Position numbers and translations under genes: made by a program
Shown here: positions 17,213 through 25,706 of the stretch, piece by piece
Position numbering within the stretch: the stretch's first letter is position 1
How the letters are laid out: each line of letters begins with the position of its first letter
Notes under the pieces: generated by a model
Told to the model about the DNA's origin: nothing
Databases searched by the model: none
Seen by the model: the letters and a program-made list of their open reading frames with translations, nothing else
DNA from: Planctomyces sp.
GTDB taxonomy: Bacteria; Planctomycetota; Planctomycetia; Planctomycetales; Planctomycetaceae
Length of the DNA stretch: 33,795 nt
Reading direction: 5' to 3'
Assembly (NCBI GenBank): GCA_005778225.1
Contig: SXPC01000072.1
Coordinates: 1-33,795, forward strand

Positions 17213-17405
17213 CGTCCTGAAGGGACGATATCTGCCAGCCCAGGGTAAAGCCCTGGGTTATGAAGACCTTCGAAAGATCACTACCCTGAAGGGGTAGCTT
17301 CATGGTGGAATGCGTGGTGAGCCGTCCTTACAGGACGGCAGAGATTCCTTCGTACCGCTAACCCAGGATTTCATCCTGGGCTGACTGATGACGGCCCTTC
17401 AGGCC
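17213..17405. repeat. Six-hairpin palindromic intergenic element
   Basis: Six short hairpins follow one another: CGTCC-TGAAG-GGACG (17213-17227), CCCAGGG-TAAAG-CCCTGGG (17239-17257), CTACCC-TGAAG-GGGTAG (17281-17297), GCCGTCC-TTACA-GGACGGC (17321-17339), CCCAGGAT-TTC-ATCCTGGG (17362-17380) and GGCC-CTTCA-GGCC (17393-17405). The outer and next-inner hairpins on the left are reverse complements of their partners on the right, so the whole 190 bases form one imperfect palindrome. It sits between a plus gene and the 3' end of the sigma-factor gene. No coding sequence is supported in it. Confidence 0.85.
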
Positions 17406-17501
17406 TCAGATGAAGATGTGAAAATCGACATCCAGTTGTCATCAACGCCTGCAACGCGGGACAGTGGCTCGGATGGAGCCTTGCCCTCCCTAATACTGCC
17501 A

Positions 17502-18461
17502 CTAAGCAACAACTTCCTGGTTTGTCATGATCTGCTGTGCGGCGTCCTGAAGTTTCACCAGAGCCCTGTTTTGCAGTTGTCGGACCCGTTCTTTGCAGAT
17601 GCCGAGTTGGTCTGCCACGAGTTTCAGGGTCAGTTCCTGGCCGTCGTGTTGAATTCCGAAGCGTGCCAGGAGGATGTAGCGTTCGCGGTCGTCCAGGAGA
17701 TGCGACATTTCATGGATGACTTTCTGGTAAAGCTGTTCGTAAGAGGTGGGGTCGATCTGGCTTTGTTCATCGGTGTCGTCGTGACTTTCGATGGCGACGA
17801 ACTGGTCGTCACTGGCGCCCAAATAAAAGCGTTGATGTTCTTTCTGCCGTCGGCCAATGCTGCGATAAAAGCTGCGTTGCACGGCGTGGGTGGCGTAGGT
17901 GCTGAAGCGGAATCCCTTGCTGAAATCGAACTTGTCGACGGCGTACATCAGGGCGATGTTGCCTTCGCCAACGAGATCATCGAATGAGCTGATGTTGTCT
18001 GCGAATCGCTTGGAAATTGAGACGACCAGACGCAGGTTTGCCCGCGTGATCTGGTTGCGAACCTGATCGGCCTTTTCGAGACAGGCCTGCATCTGCTGCA
18101 TTTTCTTCGGCGATGGCCGAGAGGCGTGCAGTGACGCTTCGATTTGTGCGGCCTGGTATTTGAGAAAGTTCATTTGGCAAAACAGGTAGGCCTCCTGTTC
18201 GGGCGTCAGAAGAGGGATCTCGTACATGCTTGCCAGGTAGGACGGAATGTCTTTGGGTCGGCTGCGAACGCCCGAGCGAGTGGAGTTTCGCTGAGGATAG
18301 GGTGCCAGCAGAATCGCTTTTTCCGCGTCTTTTGCTTCGAAAGCCGCGTTGTGGATGTAGGAAATCGAACTGGTCGAACCAGGACGCTTTCGCGGGCTAA
18401 AGACCTTCTTCTTGACGGTCGAGGAGCGTTTTTGCGTCTTCGGAGCGGAGGAAGATTTCAT
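17502..18461 (-). CDS. Sigma-70 family RNA polymerase sigma factor (RpoD/RpoS-like, no clear region 3)
   Basis: A 319-residue sigma factor. About 60 basic, Ser/Lys/Arg-rich residues lead into region 1.2 (PSYLASMYEIPLLTPEQEAYLF). Region 2 is well preserved (RANLRLVVSISKRF, then DDLVGEGNIALMYAVDKFDF, then GFRFSTYATHAVQRSF) and region 4 carries the -35 helix-turn-helix (LKLVADQLGICKERVRQLQNRAL). Between regions 2 and 4 there is only a short Asp/Gln-rich linker without a recognisable region 3. In region 2.4 the usual WWIRQAI is replaced by HAVQRSF, so the -10 specificity should differ from the housekeeping factor. It is divergent from a MerR/B12-type regulator with a 226-base shared promoter region, which suggests the two are a regulatory pair. 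Confidence 0.9.
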   Translation of the reverse strand: MKSSSAPKTQKRSSTVKKKVFSPRKRPGSTSSISYIHNAAFEAKDAEKAILLAPYPQRNSTRSGVRSRPKDIPSYLASMYEIPLLTPEQEAYLFCQMNFLKYQAAQIEASLHASRPSPKKMQQMQACLEKADQVRNQITRANLRLVVSISKRFADNISSFDDLVGEGNIALMYAVDKFDFSKGFRFSTYATHAVQRSFYRSIGRRQKEHQRFYLGASDDQFVAIESHDDTDEQSQIDPTSYEQLYQKVIHEMSHLLDDRERYILLARFGIQHDGQELTLKLVADQLGICKERVRQLQNRALVKLQDAAQQIMTNQEVVA

Positions 18462-18495
18462 CGTCGATCGCTTTGCACAGGAGGTGATCGCAGAG

Positions 18496-18579
18496 TTCGT
18501 TCAAGCGTATTCATAGATCATCATAGACGTTCCCGGACACGACTCAAGAGCCAAATTCGTTCAAATCGTTCATTTGGCT
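18496..18579. promoter_or_regulatory. Palindromic site with TCGTTCA repeats in the divergent sigma/MerR promoter region
   Basis: AGCCAAAT (18549-18556) and ATTTGGCT (18572-18579) are perfect inverted repeats with a 15-base spacer. TCGTTCA occurs at 18497-18503, 18557-18563 and 18566-18572, and TTCGTTCAA is repeated exactly 60 bases apart. Repeats of this kind between a regulator and its divergent target are typical operators. The binding protein is inferred to be the MerR-type regulator. Confidence 0.5.
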
Positions 18580-18687
18580 GTTTCTCTTCTTTTTTCGTCT
18601 CTCAGGCAGCGATTATCCCGTGCTACCCTTTGGCTGCCGATCTATGATTTCATTGGATCTGCGTTTTGACGGGAACTCGTCACTCAG

Positions 18688-19638
18688 GTGCCATCGCCTC
18701 AAATCATTCAAACCGGTCAGATCGTGCAAACTCTCTTCACTCCCAAACAGGTCGCCAAAGCCATCGGCGTCAGCGAATCGTCGCTGAAACGCTGGTGTGA
18801 TCAGGGCGTCATTCACATGAAGAAAACGGCTGGTGGACACCGCCGTCTTCCGATCCAGGAAGTCATGCGATTTCTGCGGGAAAGTGGTCACTCGATCGTC
18901 GATCCTGCTGTCCTGGGCCTGCCAAGCCTGTCGGGACAGGGTGAACGTGTTGTTGCGCGCAGTCGCCTGATGTTTCGAGACGCGCTGGTCTCGGGAAACG
19001 AAGAAATCGCGCGGCGTGTCCTGTATGACCTGTACCTGTCAAACATTCCGCTCAGCCAGATGATTGATCAGGTTTTCGCAGCCGCGTTTGAAGACATTGG
19101 CAACGCCTGGGAATGCGGTCAGATTGACATCTTCGAAGAACGTCGGGGCTGCCAGATCGCGCAGAAGGTTCTCTTCGAGCTGACGGCTGCGATTCCCTAC
19201 GGTCTCCCCAATGCTCCGCTCGCGATGGGTGGAACATGCTCGGGCGACCAATACACACTCGCGACCATTTGTGTCGAACATGTGTTTCGCAGTCTTGGCT
19301 GGCGAGCCACGTCTCTGGGAACCAACATCCCGTTTGAAAGCTTGAAGCTGGCCCTGATTCGATCGAAGCCGAAGATCTTCTGGATCAGCGCGAGCTATAT
19401 CGAAGACATCGACCAGTTTCGTGAGGGGATTAACTCGCTGTACGATCTTGCGGAGTCAATGGGGACGGCGCTGCTTTTGGGGGGACGGACTGTTGATGTC
19501 GAATTGCGTAAGACGCTGCGTTATACGGCGTTTGCAGACAGCATGCAGCATTTGGAAGCATTCGCGAAGACTCAGTATGTTTCGCCTCAGCCGGAGATGC
19601 CAACCGGGGAGAGCCAGGGGAATGTTGAGAACGAATAA
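18688..19638 (+). CDS. MerR-type regulator with degenerate B12-binding module (CarH/LitR-like)
   Basis: A 316-residue regulator. Residues about 15-67 form a MerR-type winged helix (FTPKQVAKAIGVSESSLKRW, then GGHRRL). The rest matches the helical B12-binding-2 domain and a Rossmann B12-binding domain of CarH/LitR light regulators. The cobalamin contacts look lost: the W-x9-E-H motif reads W141...E151-R152, and the D-x-H-x-x-G motif that supplies the axial His reads D187-Q-Y189-T-L-A192. The protein may therefore be B12-independent, as CarA of Myxococcus can be, or sense something else. Start at GTG 18688; no better start is visible. It is divergent from the sigma factor at 17502-18461, an arrangement reminiscent of LitR with the sigma factor LitS in Streptomyces. 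Confidence 0.85.
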   Translation: MPSPQIIQTGQIVQTLFTPKQVAKAIGVSESSLKRWCDQGVIHMKKTAGGHRRLPIQEVMRFLRESGHSIVDPAVLGLPSLSGQGERVVARSRLMFRDALVSGNEEIARRVLYDLYLSNIPLSQMIDQVFAAAFEDIGNAWECGQIDIFEERRGCQIAQKVLFELTAAIPYGLPNAPLAMGGTCSGDQYTLATICVEHVFRSLGWRATSLGTNIPFESLKLALIRSKPKIFWISASYIEDIDQFREGINSLYDLAESMGTALLLGGRTVDVELRKTLRYTAFADSMQHLEAFAKTQYVSPQPEMPTGESQGNVENE

Positions 19639-19677
19639 TGCGTCGAGCGCGATCGAGGAGATTCTGGCGGCTGCGCC

Positions 19678-19700
19678 GTCCGGGTTGGGACAACCCGGAC
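19678..19700. terminator. Hairpin between converging genes
   Basis: GTCCGGGTT (19678-19686), loop GGGAC, AACCCGGAC (19692-19700). The 9-base stem is perfect but no T tract follows. It lies between the 3' ends of the MerR-type gene and the minus-strand small gene at 19731 and may be a weak terminator or one more member of the local 5-base-loop hairpin repeats. Confidence 0.5.
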
Positions 19701-19730
19701 TACCCTGCACGAGGGGAACAGAGACTGCGA

Positions 19731-20003
19731 TTAGACGGGTTCGATTTCGCTCAGTGGGAAGCAGGCCATCATGAAGTACAGGCCGGTTTTTTCGCAGTGG
19801 TCTTTATAAGCTTGGGGGATCTTGACGACAGTGGCATCGTCCCATTCGACAATGCACTTCATATCAGCGCCTTTGCCTTTGGTTTCGACGATCATACCGG
19901 TCCAGCCGCCGGCATTGACGTCGGGACATTCCGGGATTGTCACATCGGGCTTGATGCTGATTTTTGAGCCGGAGCCCAGTTTGGCTTGTTTGGGTGCACT
20001 CAT
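19731..20003 (-). CDS. Small SH3-like hypothetical protein
   Basis: A 90-residue protein from ATG 20003 (MSAPKQAKLGSG). The frame continues upstream to 20114, but those residues look random. The core (SKISIKPDVTIPECPDVNAG, then GWTGMIVE, then KCIVEWD) has the short beta strands and central Gly-Gly-Trp turn of SH3-like/KOW barrels that I recall in small bacterial proteins of unknown role. The C-terminal part (HCEKTGLYFMMACFPLSEIEPV) is helix then strand. There is no signal peptide, so it should be cytoplasmic. Function is unknown. Confidence 0.65.
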   Translation of the reverse strand: MSAPKQAKLGSGSKISIKPDVTIPECPDVNAGGWTGMIVETKGKGADMKCIVEWDDATVVKIPQAYKDHCEKTGLYFMMACFPLSEIEPV

Positions 20004-20192
20004 GCGTTCAACCACATCATGTACTTGCGCCGGGAAGGCGTTGAACGGATTGGTCTGCGAAATCATCGAGAGCGCCGGCAGACCGCAGGCGTTCCAACAA
20101 TGGTTTGTATGCAAACGAGACTCTTACACTCTGAGAAATCTGTCCGGATCTTGCAAGGCCAATCTCATAGCCTGAGACTGATCAACTCATGT

Positions 20193-21317
20193 TTAGCAGA
20201 TCAGCAGGCGTTCCTGATTGCAGATCAGACTCCGCTGCTCGAATAGGTCGAGCTCATGGAAGATCTCCATCGCGAGGGCAATCTGGCCGATGTGATCGGG
20301 AATGAATTTCTTCTGATCCAGCCAGCGCTCGGTGTTGATCGTGCGGTTGGCCATCTCCCAGCGATGGTGGTGGTCGATGAGAGGAAGATCGAATTCCGCA
20401 GCCAGAAGACGCAGATCCTCCGCGAGCGCGTAGGAGAGACGGTGATACTCATGCTTGCGTGGCAGCAGCCAGGTCGTCTGAACAATCGGCTGGACGTCAT
20501 GCAAGCGAACGGTGTCGAAAAATTCTCGTATGCCATTCAGATAGGTCTGAGGCGATGGTCCGAAGAGTTCAAAGTCAGCCTGTGTGGGCATGTAGAACAG
20601 GACGTTCGGCTGGAACTTTCGTCGCGTTTTCGGCCAGCGTTTCAGATGGTCAAGCACACTGGCCTTGATCCCGCCTTCCGTCAGTGCCAGATCATCCGAG
20701 CGATACAGCTCCTGACGCAGGCGGTCTGCGAACATGCGATGATAGGAGGCAGGATCAGATTTGCCTTTGGTCAACGACAGGTTCGCGTCATCGCCGACGA
20801 ACATCCAGATGACCGGATCTTCGCGATGCAGCAGTTCGCGAATGGCGTTGAATCCTGAAAGCTCGCCGACGAACGGGGCGCTCTGGGCAGAAGGATCGGA
20901 CGGCCAGCGTCGCCCTTTGGCGGGACGAGCAAAGATTGTCTCGAGCATGGACGAAGCAGGACGAATATCGATTTCATCCAGAACTTCGCCACGTCGTTTC
21001 GAGCGGGGAACTGTTCGTAAGGTGATATCGCCGCCGTTTTCGAGATATGCGCGCAGCTGCTCGCTGGGAGTCGCGACTCGAGGCGGGACGGTGACTGTTT
21101 CTCGGACGGTCTGCTTCTGCATCACCAGCTGCTTCTGGATGACCACGGATTGCGGGTCAGAAGCTGGGCTGTGGGCGGGCTCGGGACAGAGAGTCGGGGC
21201 GACTGGCTGGTTGAGTGAATCGAGATAAGCTTGGGCGAGAGGGATGCTGATGCGGCGTCGACGTGACGAATCACTGCGCGAGAGCATTCCCCCACGTCGT
21301 CGTGGCGATGGGGACAT
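20193..21317 (-). CDS. SGNH-hydrolase-like protein with altered nucleophile motif
   Basis: A protein of about 374 residues from ATG 21317 (MSPSPRRRGG); the frame is open to 21452 and the start is uncertain. The N-terminal third is basic and Pro/Ser-rich with a Gln/Val-rich stretch. The C-terminal 220 residues have the alternating pattern of an SGNH/GDSL alpha-beta domain: a first strand ending in VIWMFVGDDANLSLTKG, a middle strand with PNVLFYMPTQADF, and a late block FIPDHIGQIALAMEIFHEL in the place of the D-x-x-H box. The usual Gly-Asp-Ser nucleophile reads Gly-Asp-Asp, so the enzyme may be inactive or differ in mechanism. The family assignment is tentative. It stands alone on the minus strand. 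Confidence 0.55.
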   Translation of the reverse strand: MSPSPRRRGGMLSRSDSSRRRRISIPLAQAYLDSLNQPVAPTLCPEPAHSPASDPQSVVIQKQLVMQKQTVRETVTVPPRVATPSEQLRAYLENGGDITLRTVPRSKRRGEVLDEIDIRPASSMLETIFARPAKGRRWPSDPSAQSAPFVGELSGFNAIRELLHREDPVIWMFVGDDANLSLTKGKSDPASYHRMFADRLRQELYRSDDLALTEGGIKASVLDHLKRWPKTRRKFQPNVLFYMPTQADFELFGPSPQTYLNGIREFFDTVRLHDVQPIVQTTWLLPRKHEYHRLSYALAEDLRLLAAEFDLPLIDHHHRWEMANRTINTERWLDQKKFIPDHIGQIALAMEIFHELDLFEQRSLICNQERLLIC

Positions 21318-21550
21318 GAGTGGGCACCTGGCTTGTGAGTATTCCTGGACACAACAAACAGGACAATTTCGCAGAGGGGTGTTGACCAGCCAGCTCATCC
21401 TTGACCCGGGAGCGTTGTTCAACAACTGCGATTGATGCGAAATTGTAGGCAATCGCTGACCGTCTGCCTAGATGGCAAACGATTCCCAGACGGCACACTC
21501 ATTTATAAACCACTCAAATACGCTCATGGGTTCAATTTACGCAGTTTTTC

Positions 21551-22129
21551 TCAAATCTCTATTTTTGCACCCAGGAGTTTGACGAATTCGCGTACCCAAG
21601 CAGGATTTCCCGGCCAGGCGGGTGAACTGACGAGGTTGCCATCGACGTAGGCTCCGTCAATGGCGATCGCCTGGTAGGTCCCACCTGCCAGCTTCACATC
21701 CGGCTCGCATGCCGGATAGCATGTCAGTTGGCGTCCTTTGATAACTTCTGCAGCTGCCAGTAGTTGCGCCGCATGACAGGTCGCGGCGACTGGCTTATTG
21801 GCAGTGAAGAAGGCTTTGACGATCTCCAGACAGCGTTTGTCGACTCGCAGGTATTCCGGAGAGCGGCCGCCGGGGATGAGCAGGCCTGTATAGCTGTCGA
21901 GCTTGATGTCGGAGAAAGTCGCGGTCAGGGCGAAGTTGTGGCCACGTTTCTCTGTATAGGTCTGGTCACCTTCGAAGTCATGGATCGCGGTCGGGATTTT
22001 ATCGCCTGCTTTTTTGTCGGGGCAAACCACGTCGACTTCGTACCCCATCATGATCAGCGCCTGGTAGGGTACCATCAGCTCATAATCTTCCACGAAGTCG
22101 CCGGCAAGAATCAGAATGCGTTTCGCCAT
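21551..22129 (-). CDS. DJ-1/PfpI-family protein
   Basis: A 192-residue protein of the class I glutamine amidotransferase-like fold. The first strand and acidic residue ([15 protein letters not shown]), the glycine-rich turn [13 protein letters not shown] and the nucleophile elbow ATCHAAQLL with its Cys-His pair are all present, as in PfpI, YhbO and DJ-1. Members have been described as intracellular proteases, glyoxalase III enzymes or protein and nucleotide deglycases, and usually help against carbonyl or oxidative stress. The sequence does not decide between these. Start at ATG 22129; a weak AGGA lies about 13 bases before it. It is divergent from the lptD-like gene. Confidence 0.9.
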   Translation of the reverse strand: MAKRILILAGDFVEDYELMVPYQALIMMGYEVDVVCPDKKAGDKIPTAIHDFEGDQTYTEKRGHNFALTATFSDIKLDSYTGLLIPGGRSPEYLRVDKRCLEIVKAFFTANKPVAATCHAAQLLAAAEVIKGRQLTCYPACEPDVKLAGGTYQAIAIDGAYVDGNLVSSPAWPGNPAWVREFVKLLGAKIEI

Positions 22130-22255
22130 GGGAAGTCGTCCTTATCTGTCGCAGATCACGAGGGAACATCTGCTCCCGTTCGCTTTGATATAACTCTAGA
22201 AATTGTAGCTATTTACCTATGCCTTTTCAGGCCGACCGGCTGGCGATGTCCCGGA

Positions 22256-22285
22256 TTGACTCATTTTTCTTTCTTGGCTTATACT
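22256..22285 (+). promoter_or_regulatory. Sigma-70-type promoter for the lptD-like gene
   Basis: TTGACT at 22256-22261 and TATACT at 22280-22285 with an 18-base spacer. Each box differs from consensus at one position. Transcription should begin near 22292, leaving a leader of about 240 bases before the GTG at 22533. Confidence 0.65.
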
Positions 22286-22340
22286 CCCGCCCCGTCAGGA
22301 AGCCCCCGATTCTTGAGGGAATCTGGTGAAAAATTCTGGT

Positions 22341-22376
22341 CTCTCGTCCGTTCGAACACGAGAGCCATCAGTTTTT
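22341..22376 (+). terminator. Possible attenuator hairpin in the leader of the lptD-like gene
   Basis: CTCTCGT (22341-22347) pairs perfectly with ACGAGAG (22358-22364) across a 10-base loop, and a T5 run follows at 22372-22376 after six bases. Weak outer pairing (CTGG/CCATCAG) may lengthen the stem. It lies inside the proposed leader, so it may be an attenuator rather than the end of a gene; no gene ends just upstream. Confidence 0.45.
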
Positions 22377-22532
22377 CGCCACGTCCCCTGGTCTTCGGTT
22401 TTCCGCACTTCAACGCTCGGCATGAAGCCTGAGTATTAAATAGGTGTATTTCCTCTGAGCCTTCACCTTCACGACGACAAGGACTGTCTGTGGGTCTGGC
22501 GTGCGGCGTATCGTCCGCGGCGCGAGATCGTC

Positions 22533-25500
22533 GTGCGCGCCGTCTGCTGGTTGATGATCGCTGCGGTGTTGGTCTCCATTGCTCCGTTGAGATTGATGGC
22601 ACAGTCCCCTGCTCGTCTGGATGCGACCATCGAACCTGGCCATCTGTTCGAGCCCGCTGAAGTCCAGATCACTCAGCCGAATCTGCCGACGTTTGAAGAC
22701 GTCATTACGGTTCGCGCGACGTTTGGGCAGACATGGTTTGGAGAAGACAAAACCGGCAAGCAGTATCAGGTTTATCTGCTGCGAGGTCAGTGTCACGTCA
22801 GTCAGGGGGATTCCTGGATGTCGTGTCAGCAGCTGGTTGTCTGGAAATCGCAACACGCCAATCATGATCGCTTCGTCGTCTTTGCAAACGGTGGGGTGGA
22901 TGTTGAACACGGCCTGCAGCGTTCTCACAAAGCGATGGATCTGGTTCAACTTGATACGACCGCTGGTTTCAAAATCGATGTCCCCCGACTGCTTGAGGAA
23001 GAGCCTCCGACGACGGACCCGCTTCTCCTGACCGCCTACACCGCTGTGGAACGACAAGGTCTGCAGTTGACGCAGCATCTAGTTCCACCGGTTCCCGACC
23101 AGCTGAGCCAGGCGCAGCCGCAGATGATGGCGCCGCCAATGGCTCCGATTCCCGATCCGTCTTCGCAAGCTCCTGTCCAACTGCTGCAGCCGGATGCGGG
23201 GGTTCGGTCGGTTGTGATTTCTCCACGAAGTTCCGAGCCACTCAACTGGCGGAGCTCTCCTTCGGACAACACGTTTCCTCCCGAGCAGATCACCGTGATC
23301 ACGGGCGGGGTGAATGTTCTGGTTCGAGGAATCGACCAGATTAATGGCATGAACCAGCTGGGAGAGATCGAGGCCTATCAGGGATCAACAAGCGGTGGAG
23401 TCCTCGATTTAACTGCGGATAAGGTCGTTATCTGGACGCAGATGGACGAGTCGGGCAACTTCTCTCCGGAGATGTTCCAGGGGACCAATGTCCCGCTGCA
23501 GGTTTATCTCGAGGGGAACATTGAAGTCCGTCAGGGAATGAATCTGATCAAGGCACAACAGGCTTTCTTTGACATTCGCGAAGAGCGAGCATTGTTGATC
23601 AACAGTGAATTGCAGGCCTACATCCCGGAACTGCAGGGGTCTGTTCGCGTTCGAGCGGATCGGATTCGCCAATTGAATAACGAGAAATTCCATGCCCAGA
23701 ATGCGTGGGTCACGGCCAGCCAGTTCGGTAAGCCGACCTACCGTCTGCAGGCGAGTGATATCTTCTTTGAAAACCGTTACGACCTGCCGTGGCTGGGCGA
23801 GGATGACTTCCAGATCGATCCGGCAACGGGGAAGGTGAAGCCGCGCGCTGTTCCCTGGGTCACTTCGACGAACAACACACTCTTCCTCAATGACCTGCCG
23901 GTGTTTTATACGCCGTATCTGACGGGGCCGGCTGAGGATCCGCAGATACCGATTCGCGAGTTGAGTTTTGCGCAAGACCGGATTTTTGGAACACAGCTGC
24001 GTTCGACATGGAACTTCGCGAAGCTGATGGGGGTTGATCTGGCTCCCGGGACGACGTGGGACTTGAATCTGGATTTCCTGTCTGATCGAGGGCCGGGGAT
24101 TGGAACGGAAGTTGTCTACGAAGGGCAGGATGTCTTCGACGTTCCGGGTCCTTATTACGGTCAGTTCGATGCCTACTACATCCATGACGACGGTCTGGAT
24201 AACCTTGGTTTGAATCGACGTGACCTCGTTCCCAAGGACAGCAATCGCGGGAAGGTCCTGTGGCGTCACCGTCAGGCTCTTGCCCCTGATACAACGCTGG
24301 TCGGCGAACTGGGCTTTCTGTCGGATCGTAACTTCCTCGAACAGTATTACGAGAACGAGTTCGATACGGGCAAAGACTACGACACGCGTCTGGAGCTGGC
24401 TCACCAGTTTGACAATCTCAACCTCTCGATCTGGGGTCGGTATAACCTCAACGACTTTGATTACCAGACAGACTGGCTGCCGAAAGCCGAAGCAACTCTT
24501 CTTGGTGAGCCTCTGCTCAACGACTGGCTCAACTACAGTCAGCATTCCTCGGTCGGTTACGGGGTCATCGGAGCGATTGAAGGGCCGACGGATCCTGATG
24601 ACGTCTTCACGCCTCTCCCGTACTTCCCACAGGCGGATGGTGTGGTGGCACAGTCACGCCATGAACTCTCGCTGCCATTCAACGTCGGGCCGGTGAAAGT
24701 CGTTCCGTATGTTCTGGGAGAAGCCGCCTTCTGGCAGGATGATGGTTTCACCGGCAATGACATCGATCGCTATTACGGGCAGGCTGGTGTTCGCAGCAGT
24801 ATCATGTTCCACAAGCTGTTCCCGGGCGTGCAAAGCGATATCCTCGGCCTCAATGGCCTGGCTCACAAGCATGAGCTCGGCATGGAGTATTACTATGCCG
24901 AAGCCTCTCGCGGTCTGGAGAGTATTCCTCAATACAACGAATTCGATGACAACTCTCAGGAACGATTTCGAGAGCGGATGCTGGTCAATACCTTTGGTGG
25001 TGCGCTGCCATTGATTCCGGGGTATGCGACCTCGCCATTCGATCCGCGTTACTTTGCCGTCCGCAACAATGCGGGCTCGTCGGTGACTTCACCGTATTTT
25101 GAGCTGGTCGATGACCAACATGTCGTCCGTGCGACTTCTCGTCATCGCCTGCAGACGAAAGTCGGACCGCCAGAAGATCAGCAGATCATCGACTGGATGA
25201 CTCTCGATCTGGGGATCTCGTATTTCCTGAATGCAGACCGCGATAACTACGGCGAAGACATCGGCGTTGTCGATGCCCACTACACCTGGGACGTTGGCTC
25301 GCGAACGAAGCTGCTCGCGAACGCTTATCTCGACTTCTTTGAATCTGCTCCGCAGATGTGGGATGTCGGGATTCTGTCCCAGCGGAGTCTGCGTGGCTCG
25401 ATGTACCTTGGTTATCGACAAATCGAAGCCGGTCCGGTGGAGAGCCGCCTGATCAACTTCAGCACGTCGTATGCGATGTCTCAAAAGTGGATCGCGACCT

Positions 25501-25706
25501 TTGGAACCAGTTATGACGTTGCCGAGATGCAGGACCGTGGGCAGTCGCTGACGGTTTCTCGTCTGGGACAAGATTTCATCTTCCACGTCGGGGCGAATGT
25601 CGACACTAGTAAAGACAATGTGGGGGTGATCTTCTCGATCGAACCACGTTTTGGGGCCTTCAACTCGTCTAATACTCAATTGAGTTCGTTGCTGGGGATC
25701 CGATGA
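22533..25706 (+). CDS. lptD: LptD/OstA-like outer-membrane protein
   Basis: A 1057-residue exported protein starting at GTG 22533 with a signal peptide (AVCWLMIAAVLVSIAPLRLMA, cut before QSPARL). The N-terminal half has LptA/OstA-type beta strands (YLLRGQCHVSQGDSWMSCQQ; YLEGNIEVRQGMNLIKAQQ) and the LptD hallmarks RADRIRQLNNEKFHAQNAW and LPVFYTPYL. The C-terminal 550 residues have the amphipathic Tyr/Asp-rich pattern of a large beta barrel. LptD inserts lipopolysaccharide into the outer leaflet of the outer membrane. It is longer than the E. coli protein (about 780 residues), with a Pro/Gln-rich insert near residues 180-235. Its stop overlaps the next gene's ATG by 4 bases, so the two are translationally coupled. 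No clear Shine-Dalgarno precedes the GTG. Confidence 0.8.
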   Translation: MRAVCWLMIAAVLVSIAPLRLMAQSPARLDATIEPGHLFEPAEVQITQPNLPTFEDVITVRATFGQTWFGEDKTGKQYQVYLLRGQCHVSQGDSWMSCQQLVVWKSQHANHDRFVVFANGGVDVEHGLQRSHKAMDLVQLDTTAGFKIDVPRLLEEEPPTTDPLLLTAYTAVERQGLQLTQHLVPPVPDQLSQAQPQMMAPPMAPIPDPSSQAPVQLLQPDAGVRSVVISPRSSEPLNWRSSPSDNTFPPEQITVITGGVNVLVRGIDQINGMNQLGEIEAYQGSTSGGVLDLTADKVVIWTQMDESGNFSPEMFQGTNVPLQVYLEGNIEVRQGMNLIKAQQAFFDIREERALLINSELQAYIPELQGSVRVRADRIRQLNNEKFHAQNAWVTASQFGKPTYRLQASDIFFENRYDLPWLGEDDFQIDPATGKVKPRAVPWVTSTNNTLFLNDLPVFYTPYLTGPAEDPQIPIRELSFAQDRIFGTQLRSTWNFAKLMGVDLAPGTTWDLNLDFLSDRGPGIGTEVVYEGQDVFDVPGPYYGQFDAYYIHDDGLDNLGLNRRDLVPKDSNRGKVLWRHRQALAPDTTLVGELGFLSDRNFLEQYYENEFDTGKDYDTRLELAHQFDNLNLSIWGRYNLNDFDYQTDWLPKAEATLLGEPLLNDWLNYSQHSSVGYGVIGAIEGPTDPDDVFTPLPYFPQADGVVAQSRHELSLPFNVGPVKVVPYVLGEAAFWQDDGFTGNDIDRYYGQAGVRSSIMFHKLFPGVQSDILGLNGLAHKHELGMEYYYAEASRGLESIPQYNEFDDNSQERFRERMLVNTFGGALPLIPGYATSPFDPRYFAVRNNAGSSVTSPYFELVDDQHVVRATSRHRLQTKVGPPEDQQIIDWMTLDLGISYFLNADRDNYGEDIGVVDAHYTWDVGSRTKLLANAYLDFFESAPQMWDVGILSQRSLRGSMYLGYRQIEAGPVESRLINFSTSYAMSQKWIATFGTSYDVAEMQDRGQSLTVSRLGQDFIFHVGANVDTSKDNVGVIFSIEPRFGAFNSSNTQLSSLLGIR

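Noticed and set aside
17388..17987. Plus-strand frame of 199 codons overlapping the sigma-factor gene
   Set aside because: It starts inside the hairpin repeat and then runs antisense to the sigma-factor gene, which has clear regions 1.2, 2 and 4.
23409..24545. Minus-strand open frame of 378 codons opposite the lptD-like gene
   Set aside because: No known motif, and the plus-strand frame has signal peptide and LptD hallmarks over its full length.
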